A DNA stretch of 8,696 nt from DASQDN01 sp035630195 (GCA_035630195.1 DASQLD010000703.1:1-8696), one strand, 5' to 3'; counted from the first letter of the stretch, positions 1-7,450 are shown. Program-made: numbers and translations. The notes: a model not told the origin generated them from the sequence alone.

Positions 1-860
1 GGTCAGAGCAACCCGCCGCGAACACAGCAGTGGGATCTGGAGCCTCGGGACGTGGTGTGCCGATTCGCCTTGGTTCTCTTGCAGACGTGACAGTTGGTCG
101 CGGTCCGAGCGAAGTACGGCGGATTCGCTCCCAACGCGCCGCTGTGGTATCCGCAAATCTTTCCGGCCGCGATCTGACCAGCGTCACAAATGAGATCCGT
201 AATGAACTGCAGCGTATTCGCGGAGAGTTACCTGCCGAGGTCACGATCCAATTGGGTGGTCAGAACGAAGAGTTAAGTACGTCCTATAACAGTCTTGCGT
301 TTGCTCTCGCGCTGGCGGTCTTCCTGGTGTATCTCGTCATGGCCTCCGAGTTCGAGTCGTTCATGCACCCGCTGATCATTCTCTTTAGCGTTCCATTTGG
401 ATTGGTCGGAGTTGTTTTCGCCCTGCTCGTCACCGGCACAACGGTCAGCGTAATGGTACTTCTTGGAGTCATCATTCTGATCGGTATCGTCGTCAATAAC
501 GCGATTGTGCTGATCGACTACACCAATCAGCTTCGTGAAGAAGGATACTCGAAACGAGAAGCGCTGAAAACCGCCGGGGAAGTCCGCATGCGTCCCATCC
601 TGATGACCATGTTGAGCAGCGTATTGGGCCTCGTGCCGATGGCGCTTGGTTGGGGAGAAGGCGCAGAGATCCGGTCACCAATGGCGATTGCGGTGATTGG
701 CGGCATGGTGTTTTCAACGATGCTGACCTTGATTTTCATTCCCGTCATGTATGAGATTTTAGATCGCAAGAGATATCCGGGCGATGTACTCGCGACCGAA
801 AGAGTGCGGCGCGAGTCTCCGTACATGGACGGCGCCGCAACCGAACCAGCGGGCGATTGA
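1..860 (+). CDS. RND efflux transporter permease, C-terminal part (5' end outside the window)
   Basis: Inner-membrane proton-driven efflux subunit of the RND superfamily, HAE1/AcrB type; only the last 285 or so residues are visible. The frame is open from base 3 to the TGA at 858-860, so the GTG at 30 is an internal valine and not a start. The visible part begins in the last periplasmic porter segment (PIRLGSLADV, then a stretch ending at QLGGQNEELSTSYNSL). It runs through five membrane helices that correspond to TM8-TM12. TM10 carries GIVVNNAIVLIDY (NN encoded at 495-500), where AcrB has its proton-relay lysine. The conserved RPILMT motif opens TM11. This Asn-Asn arrangement is common in HAE1 pumps outside the AcrB clade. 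The gene is followed after 12 nt by a second RND gene, so the two are very probably co-transcribed. Substrate cannot be told from sequence. Family confidence is high. Confidence 0.95.
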   Translation, partial: SEQPAANTAVGSGASGRGVPIRLGSLADVTVGRGPSEVRRIRSQRAAVVSANLSGRDLTSVTNEIRNELQRIRGELPAEVTIQLGGQNEELSTSYNSLAFALALAVFLVYLVMASEFESFMHPLIILFSVPFGLVGVVFALLVTGTTVSVMVLLGVIILIGIVVNNAIVLIDYTNQLREEGYSKREALKTAGEVRMRPILMTMLSSVLGLVPMALGWGEGAEIRSPMAIAVIGGMVFSTMLTLIFIPVMYEILDRKRYPGDVLATERVRRESPYMDGAATEPAGD

Positions 861-863
861 AAC

Positions 864-870
864 AGGTGAG
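864..870 (+). promoter_or_regulatory. Ribosome binding site for the second RND gene
   Basis: AGGTGAG lies just before the ATG at 873. Aligned to the anti-Shine-Dalgarno sequence (AGGAGGTGA), the AGG ends 6 nt before the start, which is near-optimal. It favours the ATG at 873 over the in-frame ATG at 948, whose only strong purine tract (AAGGAGG, 924-930) lies 17 nt away. Confidence 0.6.
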
Positions 871-872
871 CT

Positions 873-3800
873 ATGGACGAACCGATGCTTGATCAGAACG
901 ATCTTCAACCCCATCTTCAAGCCAAGGAGGAAAAGCAGGCGATTGGCATGCGCCTGGCAAAATTCTCCATCGAGCATCCTGTTACGATTCTGATGATCTT
1001 CGCCTCCTTCATGGTCTTGGGCGGGGTATCCATCAGTCGTATTCCCGTTGTCCTGACACCGGACATCAGCTTTCCGTTCGTCAACGTTTTTGTTCCCTAT
1101 CCCAATTCGACTCCAGGTCAAGTGCTCGAGTCCATCGCGAAGCCGGTTGAGGAAGCGCTGAGCACTTTGCCTAGCGTTCAGCGGCTGCAGTCACGGTCCG
1201 GTGACGATGGAGCGAACGTGAGCATCGGTCTCGAATGGGGCCAGAACGTCGACATGATTCTGGCCGATGTGCGGGAAAAGGTCGATGGCATCCGCTCCGA
1301 GTTGCCCAGTGACGTTCAGCGCGTCGCGATCCAAAGCTGGAGTACAAACGACGAGCCGATCATTGGGGGTCAGTTCTCCTCGGGCGTCGATCTCAGAAAC
1401 GCATACGATCTGCTCGAAGCCAAGGTGAAAAAGCCGATCGAGCGTATTCCGGGAGTAGCGGAAGTCGAATTGTTTGGCGCTGCCAGGCGCGAAGTGGACA
1501 TCTACCTTCGTTTGGATGACGTGAAGCGGCATCGGGTAGACGTCGGATCACTCTTCCGCAGGCTGGACAATGCCAATTTGAATGTTTCTCTCGGCCGCGT
1601 CGAAGATAGCCACAGCCGATATGAAGCGATCACGCGCGGAGTCATTCGAGACCTTGAGGACATCCGTCAGTTTCCTGCCGATGGCCGCGGCTTGAAACTC
1701 AAAGATATCGCCGACATTGTCTACGACAAGCCTCTTCGGACAAGTGGCCGCCACCTGAACGGCAAGCATGCCGTGGGCATCGATATCCGTAAGACTTCTC
1801 AAGCGAATACCGTTGAGACTGTAGCAAGAATACGAGAAAAGATCGAGGAAATCGAGAAAGATCCCGCGCTGAAAGGCACTACCATCAAGCTTTGGTGGGA
1901 TGCAGGGCAACAAATCACGAAATCCATCAATGGGTTGCTGGAAGCGGGGATCATCGGCGCTTGTCTAGCCGTCTTTATCCTGTTTGTCTTCCTGCGCAGG
2001 TTGGCGCCAACGCTGGTCATCGGCTTCGCTATTCCCTTCTCCATGGTGGGAACCATCGGATTCATGTACCTGCTCGGAAAGACTTTAAACGTGCTTTCCA
2101 TGATGGGTCTGATGCTCGCCGCCGGCATGCTTGTAGATAACGCGGTCGTCGTCCTCGAATCCATCTACCAGAAGATCGAGGGCGGAATGGATCGCGTCAC
2201 CGCCGCCATCGTGGGAACGAAGGAGGTTCTTAGCGCCGTCGTTGCAGCTACCTTGACCTCGATCATTATCTTCGTGCCCCTCGTCTTCGGGAAGAAGACG
2301 AACTTATCGATCTGGCTTGCCGATACCGGAACCTCGATAATCCTTGCGCTACTCTGCTCCCTCTTCATATCTCTGACACTCATTCCACTGGCCGTCGCAA
2401 AGTTCCTGCCCGAGAAACACATTGCTTTCGTCGGGGACAAGAACCGCAAACACAAATTGCGAGATGGTTATATGAAAACCGTCGGATGGTCTGTGCGGCA
2501 TCCTTTCACTGTCGGCTTCGTCGTCGTTCCGTTAATGATGACGGTCGCATTCATGAATCTCAAGAAGATTCCTGACAATTCCCCGGAAGCACAGGATCTT
2601 CAGGATCTGACGATCCAATATGAATTCTCCGAGAACTTCCACTATGCCAAGATCGAACGCGACTACGTCGGACCAGTTGAGAAATACCTGCTCGAAAATA
2701 AGGCCAAGTTCAAGATCAAAGACGTCTCTACCTGGTTCAACAACAACAGTGCGCACACCCAAGTCTCCTTCGACAAAGAGAAAGTAACTCTCGAAGAACT
2801 GAAGAACGTGCGCAAAGATATGGCTAAGGGACTCCCTGTCGTGCCGGGAGCTAGCATCAAGCTAGGTCAGCAAGAAGGCGCCGAGAACCAGAACTGGCTG
2901 GGCGTGAATATCTATGGCGACGATCCCTCGAAACTCCAGGAGTTCGCCACCGAAGCCCGTACGCGATTGCGTTCGCGTCCCGGTTTCAACGAGATCCATA
3001 CGGATTCCGACAAAGGCAGGCAGGAAGTACAGATCCGTCTTGATCGCGACTTGGCGAAGAAGTACAACATCTCGTCGCAATCGCTCGCCAGTATTTTAGG
3101 CATTGTTGTCCGCGGGCAGGAGATTCGCGGTTATCGCACACCTGAGGGAGAAGTCGACATCTGGATGCGGCTTCAAGCGAGTGACCGTAACGACTTGCAG
3201 GATTTGCGATCGATCGTCGTTGGGACAGGCCCGGATGGCAACGACGTGACGCTAGAGCAGGTGGCCAAACTCGACATCGTCAAGACCCCGGGAACCATCC
3301 GGCGTGAAGATCGCCGCACGTTCACGATGATGTTCGCCGTCTATGGGGGCGAGAAGAAAGAGGAAGGCAAGAAGATCGTTACGGAAGTGATGGATACGCT
3401 CAACTTCCCGCAAGGGTATGGCTGGAGCTATGGCTTCTGGACCAAGCGCGAGGAAAAGGAAGATAACGAGTTTCTCTTCAACATTCTGTTCGCTCTGGCG
3501 ATGGTCTATTTCTTGATGGCGTCTCTGTTCGAGTCCATATCTCATCCGTTTTCGATCATGCTTTCGTTGCCGTTCGCTTTGGTCGGGGTTGTCGGAACAT
3601 TAATACTTACCGGTACGCCAAATAACCTGATGACTAAGATCGGGCTCATGGTTTTGGTCGGCGTTGTCGTGAATAACGGCATTGTCTTGATCGATCACAT
3701 TAACAATCTACGGAAACGTGGACTGCCGCGTCATGAAGCCGTGCTCGAAGGATGCCGCGAACGATTCCGACCGATCCTGATGACGGCCTGTACTACCATC

Positions 3801-4037
3801 CTCGGACTGGTTCCCCTGGCCTTCGGAACCAGCGGCATCTTCGAGTTGCGCTATTTCCCGCTTGCCCGCACCGTGATGGGTGGGTTGATTTCCTCAACCG
3901 CTCTAACCCTCATCGTCCTGCCTGTGTACTACGAGTTGTTTGACGATCTAGCTACATGGGTCAAGCGCATGTGGTTCCTTAGCAGTCCTACTTCACCTTC
4001 ATCCGAGCCTCAGCCTTCTCCCGCAGTGGGAGACTAG
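873..4037 (+). CDS. RND efflux transporter permease (HAE1/AcrB family), complete, 1054 aa
   Basis: Full-length inner-membrane RND pump subunit, expected to act as a trimer (or hetero-trimer) with a periplasmic adaptor and an outer-membrane channel. TM1 is at about residues 36-56 and is followed by the first porter domain. TM2-TM6 start near 355; TM4 holds GMLVDNAVVVLES with Asp422 at the position of AcrB Asp407 and Asn423 in place of Asp408. A second porter domain follows, then TM8 at about 868-888. TM10 has GVVVNNGIVLID (Asn934-Asn935) where AcrB has Lys940. RPILMT (Thr971) matches AcrB Thr978. Length is typical of the family. The N-terminus has a charged extension of about 25 residues before MRLAKF; if ATG 948 were the true start this would vanish, but the ribosome site supports 873. 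The gene sits 12 nt after another RND gene and 5 nt before an FKBP remnant. Drug, metal or lipid specificity cannot be assigned. Confidence 0.96.
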   Translation: MDEPMLDQNDLQPHLQAKEEKQAIGMRLAKFSIEHPVTILMIFASFMVLGGVSISRIPVVLTPDISFPFVNVFVPYPNSTPGQVLESIAKPVEEALSTLPSVQRLQSRSGDDGANVSIGLEWGQNVDMILADVREKVDGIRSELPSDVQRVAIQSWSTNDEPIIGGQFSSGVDLRNAYDLLEAKVKKPIERIPGVAEVELFGAARREVDIYLRLDDVKRHRVDVGSLFRRLDNANLNVSLGRVEDSHSRYEAITRGVIRDLEDIRQFPADGRGLKLKDIADIVYDKPLRTSGRHLNGKHAVGIDIRKTSQANTVETVARIREKIEEIEKDPALKGTTIKLWWDAGQQITKSINGLLEAGIIGACLAVFILFVFLRRLAPTLVIGFAIPFSMVGTIGFMYLLGKTLNVLSMMGLMLAAGMLVDNAVVVLESIYQKIEGGMDRVTAAIVGTKEVLSAVVAATLTSIIIFVPLVFGKKTNLSIWLADTGTSIILALLCSLFISLTLIPLAVAKFLPEKHIAFVGDKNRKHKLRDGYMKTVGWSVRHPFTVGFVVVPLMMTVAFMNLKKIPDNSPEAQDLQDLTIQYEFSENFHYAKIERDYVGPVEKYLLENKAKFKIKDVSTWFNNNSAHTQVSFDKEKVTLEELKNVRKDMAKGLPVVPGASIKLGQQEGAENQNWLGVNIYGDDPSKLQEFATEARTRLRSRPGFNEIHTDSDKGRQEVQIRLDRDLAKKYNISSQSLASILGIVVRGQEIRGYRTPEGEVDIWMRLQASDRNDLQDLRSIVVGTGPDGNDVTLEQVAKLDIVKTPGTIRREDRRTFTMMFAVYGGEKKEEGKKIVTEVMDTLNFPQGYGWSYGFWTKREEKEDNEFLFNILFALAMVYFLMASLFESISHPFSIMLSLPFALVGVVGTLILTGTPNNLMTKIGLMVLVGVVVNNGIVLIDHINNLRKRGLPRHEAVLEGCRERFRPILMTACTTILGLVPLAFGTSGIFELRYFPLARTVMGGLISSTALTLIVLPVYYELFDDLATWVKRMWFLSSPTSPSSEPQPSPAVGD

Positions 4038-4042
4038 AGGCT

Positions 4043-4457
4043 ATGCTTGCAGTGTCGCTTTATTGGTTCGCCCAGGCCGGCGCTGTTGACTTGGCAACTT
4101 TGCGTTACATCGAACCGCAGCGGGGAACCGGAGCGACCGCAAGATGGCCAGAAATATACCGTCCACTACACGGGGCGACGAGCCGACGGCACGAAGTTCG
4201 GCTCATTCCAGCCGCCTCCGATATCATCCTTCCTGTGGCCAACTTCGAATCGAAAGTGATGGCCCCTGCCAAAGCTGTACCGCAGGCGGCGGTGGGAATG
4301 CAGACAGACGACCAGTGGATCGCGGACATTTACCCAAGGTGGACCGGCCGATCAGCAGGGCTCCATCATCGACAACGTAGAGCTCAGCAATGTATCGGAG
4401 CCGGAAGTAGTCCGATCTTCTTTAACCATAAAGACAATCAATAAGTTCTCCGATTAA
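4043..4457 (+). pseudogene. FKBP-type peptidyl-prolyl cis-trans isomerase, frameshifted remnant
   Basis: No single frame encodes the protein, but FKBP pieces appear in order across alternating frames. Frame of 4043 gives a leader (MLAVSLYWFAQAGAVDLA) and LRYIEPQRGTGATA. The +1 frame from 4143 gives DGQKYTVHYTGRRADGTKF, the FKBP signature with the VHYTG tyrosine. The original frame again (about 4250-4330) gives AVPQAAVGMQTDDQWIADI, resembling the usual 'AVPQMKVGDQWxxxIP' section. The +1 frame from 4341 gives a tail like the last FKBP strand (SIIDNVELSNVSE), with a stop at 4455-4457. At least three frame changes are needed. The Asp of the usual KFDS is Gly here. It starts 5 nt after the RND stop with GAGG before the ATG, so it was probably the last gene of the pump operon. 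The family is well supported by the signature. Whether the frameshifts are biological or assembly errors is open. Confidence 0.78.
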
Positions 4458-4465
4458 TAGGGTTG

Positions 4466-4498
4466 CGGATCGAGCGGGCGAAATGCCGGCTCGATCCG
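4466..4498 (+). other. Strong intergenic stem-loop
   Basis: CGGATCGAGC (4466-4475) pairs perfectly with GCTCGATCCG (4489-4498). After one G-G mismatch, GGC (4477-4479) can pair with GCC (4485-4487), leaving a GAAAT loop. No T-run follows, so it is not a classical intrinsic terminator. It separates the pump operon from the next gene and could be a processing or attenuation element. The possible ATG at 4483 falls inside its loop. Confidence 0.6.
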
Positions 4499-4507
4499 TA
4501 CTTATCT

Positions 4508-4512
4508 GGGAG
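4508..4512 (+). promoter_or_regulatory. Ribosome binding site that selects TTG 4519
   Basis: GGGAG followed by a 6-nt spacer precedes the in-frame TTG at 4519. The upstream in-frame ATG at 4483 has no comparable site and lies in the loop of the 4466-4498 stem, so the TTG is the better start. Confidence 0.5.
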
Positions 4513-4518
4513 ATCTCA

Positions 4519-5625
4519 TTGTCTGATACAGGCATACCATTACCGGGCAATCCGCCCAACAGGCCATTGCCCCCGATTCCTTTAGACGAATACACCAAGA
4601 TGCTTCGGGACAGGCCGCTCGATCTGTTCCGAGTCTATTCCGTGTCCCCGCCCGATGGGGCGGTTGGAGACGAGTTGATCGACCACCTCGGCTCAAAACG
4701 CCGGAACAAAATCCTTCCGGTCTCATCGAGGTCCACCATTGCGACAGACGGAATGTTCTCGCGCTTCTTCAAGCCGGACACCCCTACAACCATGCAGTTC
4801 ATGCACGCTCCCGTGAACAAAAAGATCGCATGGATTAAGCTGCAAAAGCACGACAGTTTTCATGGCGCGTTGACCTTTCAAGCGATCATTCCGAGCGGCA
4901 AAGAAAAGATCCCTGTGGGACATATTCCGGTCTGGTTCCTCCCTTGGGAAAGTCATCACCTGATCGACATGACGATTCCAAAGCGGGAGAACGAGGATGA
5001 CGACGATCCTGACGACCCCAAGATCTTCTTCACGGCTGCAATCAATGGCTGCTCGGTATTTGTGCGCGGAGACCCTCGGTCTCCTACCGTCACGCACGCC
5101 GGCATCAGCCAGACCCAAACGCCCTACGGAAATGACCCATCTACTTTCTGGCGGCACTTATTAGAGGCGAATCTCGCGGCCAATAACATCCACGGCGGTA
5201 AGACGCACGAGGTCAACAATACCGACTACATCAATCAGACGGGAATCTCCGGTGGAGCAAAAACAGCTCACACCGACGAGTACTTGCGATGGTTGAAGAC
5301 GTTACCTTCCGGCATGATCACCGTAAGCCGCGTGGTTCCGTGGGGCTGCGTTTTTGGAATTCGATATGGCCGCCTGTGGACGTTCTACCTACAGGAGAAC
5401 GCGACTGTTTACACCTATAAATTGGTGTCACAATACTCAACCGTACCCGCGCCGCACAAAACCAAAGTGCTCGGCATGTTTAACGTGACCACAACGAAGG
5501 ATGTGAGCGTTCGCAAAACCGTAAGGCTCGAGTCCACGATTAACCGGCCGGTCGTGTTGCGCGACTTTTTTCCGGGGAAAGGCGGCGGTAGCGCCAACTT
5601 CATCGAGAAGTGGCAGGGTTTCTGA
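4519..5625 (+). CDS. Hypothetical protein, about 368 aa, family not recognised
   Basis: Intact frame ending in TGA at 5623-5625. I chose the TTG at 4519 (GGGAG 6 nt upstream) over the ATG at 4483, which would add 12 residues. Numbered from the TTG, the N-terminus is proline-rich (SDTGIPLPGNPPNRPLPPIP) with no signal peptide or membrane helix. A strongly acidic tract (157-167, ENEDDDDPDDP) leads into FFTAAINGCSVFV with Cys178. His193 follows in TVTHAGIS. The C-terminal half contains VPWGCVFGI, then WTFYLQENATVY, and ends in a Gly-rich GKGGGSANFIEKWQGF. A Cys in an NGC turn followed closely by His on the next strand is seen in several cysteine-protease or deamidase-like folds, but I cannot name a family and this is only a suggestion. 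It follows a broken FKBP gene and precedes a second, frameshifted coding stretch that may be its partner. The length and integrity of the frame make a real gene very likely. Confidence 0.85.
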   Translation: MSDTGIPLPGNPPNRPLPPIPLDEYTKMLRDRPLDLFRVYSVSPPDGAVGDELIDHLGSKRRNKILPVSSRSTIATDGMFSRFFKPDTPTTMQFMHAPVNKKIAWIKLQKHDSFHGALTFQAIIPSGKEKIPVGHIPVWFLPWESHHLIDMTIPKRENEDDDDPDDPKIFFTAAINGCSVFVRGDPRSPTVTHAGISQTQTPYGNDPSTFWRHLLEANLAANNIHGGKTHEVNNTDYINQTGISGGAKTAHTDEYLRWLKTLPSGMITVSRVVPWGCVFGIRYGRLWTFYLQENATVYTYKLVSQYSTVPAPHKTKVLGMFNVTTTKDVSVRKTVRLESTINRPVVLRDFFPGKGGGSANFIEKWQGF

Positions 5626-5671
5626 TCTCTCGCCTGTTCCAATTCGGAAGGATGAATTCGGCTAGAACAGG

Positions 5672-6209
5672 ATGCAGAGCTTTGCCCAACTTGTAGCGAA
5701 TCACTTCGAATCTACAGCGGATCTCTATTGGGACAACACGCGCCGCGCTCATGTCACGGCGCGTTTCTGCGCTCAGAAAGTGGCGGTCACACTCACTTTC
5801 GAGCAAACGTAACGATGCCGATCTACCTGCCGGCAGCAAAAATCAGCACACTGATTCCACCTTTTCAGCTTGCCGGTAAGACCACGGTTCTTTCCAATCT
5901 GGCGCCGCAGGCAGCTCCGGTTCTGGTAGCGCCTTTGTTGGTTTTGGTTATTCTCACCTGTCCATGTCAGTTCGGAGGATGATTCGGATCCGCTTACGAC
6001 CGGAGCATTGGGGTATCTGAATCTGACCGTCAAAGTGGATGGCGAGATAACCTGTGACACCTCAATCTGCCCAACAGGTTTGTATTGGGTATGCGCCAGG
6101 GACTCTCGGTCTAAATGAAGCAGTTCATTATATGGGCGGTGACCTTGCGCCTGGCGAAGCAATCAACATGACACAAGCGTTGCTACCCCTGCCCTTCGAT
6201 GATCCCTAA
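5672..6209 (+). pseudogene. Frameshifted coding sequence of unknown family (about 178 codons)
   Basis: No long frame exists here, but protein-like segments follow one another without a gap. ATG 5672 gives MQSFAQLVANHFESTADLYW and runs to VAVTLTFEQ, with a stop at 5810-5812. The next frame continues NVTMPIYLPAAKISTLIPPF and on to SNL (to about 5900). From 5901 comes GAAGSSGSGSAFVGFGYSHL. From 5975 comes EDDSDPLTTGALGYLNLTV and KVDGEIT (to about 6050). From about 6055 comes VTPQSAQQVCIGYAPGTLGL and, near the end, INMTQALLPLPFDDP with TAA at 6207-6209. Four frame changes are required. Each junction falls where one frame stops being protein-like or hits a stop and another takes over. The segments are rich in beta-prone residues and lack a clear membrane helix. 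The start is uncertain: ATG 5652 in another frame directly follows GGAAGG. It lies 46 nt after the intact hypothetical gene and was probably co-transcribed with it. Function unknown. Confidence 0.55.
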
Positions 6210-6399
6210 GGACTTCTCAGGGTGAACCCTTAAAGCCGCTTATCCAACTTAATCCGCTAGACGCAGACAATCGCACGGTAACAAGGCCGAGAAAGGATCT
6301 AATTGCCGGCTCGAAGCAGACTCCATTGGCTCGATTAGGGATGCCCGTAGCGCGGGAAGTAAGCCGCAACGAATGCCGCCGGTTCTCCGGGTCGATCAG
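6210..6399. other. Intergenic spacer between convergent genes
   Basis: No open frame or RNA gene was seen here. Only short inverted repeats occur, such as AGGGT-GA-ACCCT near 6220 and CCCG/CGGG near 6355. None has a T-run that would mark an intrinsic terminator for either the upstream decayed gene or the minus-strand dehydrogenase. Confidence 0.5.
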
Positions 6400-7410
6400 C
6401 TACATTGTCAGCACCATGCGGTAACGGGCCTTATTGGTTCGCACTTTGTCCATCGCGCTATTGACTTGGTCCAGAGGAATCTCTTCTACGGCAGTTCGAA
6501 TATTGTGCAGTGCGGCGAAGCGGAACATCTCTTCGATTTCGGACGGCGGACCGATCATACTCGCGGCAAAGGTGTACTGTCCAAAAATCATCTGCAAGAC
6601 GGGCAACACAACTGGTCCTTGAGGCCCGCCCACGATGCAGAACACACCGTTCTGTCGAAGTGTGGCGAGGTAAGCGCTCCAATCCAGATTTGCGGTCGCC
6701 GTGTCCACTAGAACGTGCAAGCTGCCGGCGAGCTTTTTCATCTGTTCAGGATCCGTAGAATTGACAAAATGATGCGCGCCGAATCTTGTCGCTTCGGCCG
6801 CTTTATCCTGGGTGGTCGAAATCGCAGTTACCTCCGCGCCCATCGCGCGCGCGAACTGGATTGCCAAATGGCCCAGACCTCCGATGCCGACGATCCCCAC
6901 GCGGCTTCCTGGACCAAGATATCTGCGCAACGGGCTGTAGACAGTAATGCCGGCGCAGAGCATCGGCGCCGCGACCGCGGAACCCAATGCATCGGGAACG
7001 GGAATGGCGAAGTAGCTATCCACGCGTAAGGACTTCGCAAAGCCGCCATAACCAGCCAGGCAGGTGGGGCGAGATTTCGCGCATAGATTTTGCAAGCCGC
7101 TGCCGCACCACTCACATTCTCCACAAGTGCCGCGCTGCCATCCGACACCGACACGTTGGCCCGACCTCAGATGCGTCACGCCGCTTCCGATTGCTTTCAC
7201 CACACCCACGGCTTCATGCCCGGGAACAAACGGATAAGCTGTAATCCCGAAATCGTTATTCATTAAGTGAAGGTCGGTATGGCACACACCGCAGTGCGTT
7301 ACATCGATATCGACCTCGTCTGAACCTAGAGCGCTACTCTCAAAACTCCAAGGTTCAAGCGGTCCTCCTGCCTTCATCGCCGCAAACGCAGTCACAACAT
7401 TGTTGCCCAT
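6400..7410 (-). CDS. Zinc-dependent alcohol dehydrogenase, cinnamyl-alcohol dehydrogenase/YahK type (336 aa)
   Basis: Cytosolic medium-chain dehydrogenase that interconverts primary alcohols and aldehydes; members of this group are typically broad aldehyde reductases. The GroES-like domain holds the catalytic zinc ligands Cys40 (HCGVCHTD), His65 (PGHE) and Cys152. The structural zinc is bound by Cys96, Cys99, Cys102 and Cys110. The Rossmann domain has GIGGLG (175-180), and the second strand ends in ISTTQDK rather than an acidic residue, which points to NADP(H). The start is ATG 7408-7410; no clear Shine-Dalgarno is visible upstream, but homology-like sequence begins almost at once (VTAFAAMKAGGPL), so the start can be off by only a few codons. 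The gene stands alone, convergent with the decayed gene to its left and divergent from the gene at 7772. The physiological substrate is unknown. Confidence 0.95.
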   Translation of the reverse strand: MGNNVVTAFAAMKAGGPLEPWSFESSALGSDEVDIDVTHCGVCHTDLHLMNNDFGITAYPFVPGHEAVGVVKAIGSGVTHLRSGQRVGVGWQRGTCGECEWCGSGLQNLCAKSRPTCLAGYGGFAKSLRVDSYFAIPVPDALGSAVAAPMLCAGITVYSPLRRYLGPGSRVGIVGIGGLGHLAIQFARAMGAEVTAISTTQDKAAEATRFGAHHFVNSTDPEQMKKLAGSLHVLVDTATANLDWSAYLATLRQNGVFCIVGGPQGPVVLPVLQMIFGQYTFAASMIGPPSEIEEMFRFAALHNIRTAVEEIPLDQVNSAMDKVRTNKARYRMVLTM

Positions 7411-7436
7411 GGTTCGATCAGATTATCACTATTGAG

Positions 7437-7450
7437 CCGGAACATTCCGG
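7437..7450. promoter_or_regulatory. Inverted repeat CCGGAA-CA-TTCCGG, candidate operator
   Basis: Perfect 6-bp arms around a 2-bp centre, centred about 33 bp upstream of the dehydrogenase start. On the minus strand, a TGATAAT sequence (possible -10 element) lies between it and the ATG. Size and position fit a dimeric repressor or activator site, but no regulator gene is present in the window. Function is inferred only from symmetry and location. Confidence 0.35.

Noticed and set aside
759..1121. Minus-strand frame across the junction of the two RND genes
   Set aside because: It is antisense to two well-supported genes and has no family features.
4043..4444. 133-aa single-frame reading of the FKBP region as a real protein
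   Set aside because: Only its first 33 residues and a middle part fit FKBP; the signature VHYTG lies in another frame, so the long single frame is partly out of register.
5634..5670. CTGTTC...GAACAG inverted repeat with two AATTCGG copies between
   Set aside because: Six-base arms 25 bp apart are expected by chance at this scale; no supporting context.
5738..5764. ACGCGCCG/CGGCGCGT hairpin as a terminator of the 4519 gene
   Set aside because: Only TTT follows, and the hairpin falls inside the coding-like stretch beginning at 5672.
5773..6162. Minus-strand 129-codon frame
   Set aside because: It lies opposite the reconstructed + strand protein, has no ribosome site or recognisable motif, and its composition is that of an antisense shadow.
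5672..6209. Programmed ribosomal frameshifting to make the 5672 product
   Set aside because: Four shifts in 540 bp with no slippery heptamers noticed is far beyond known programmed cases; decay or sequence error is simpler.
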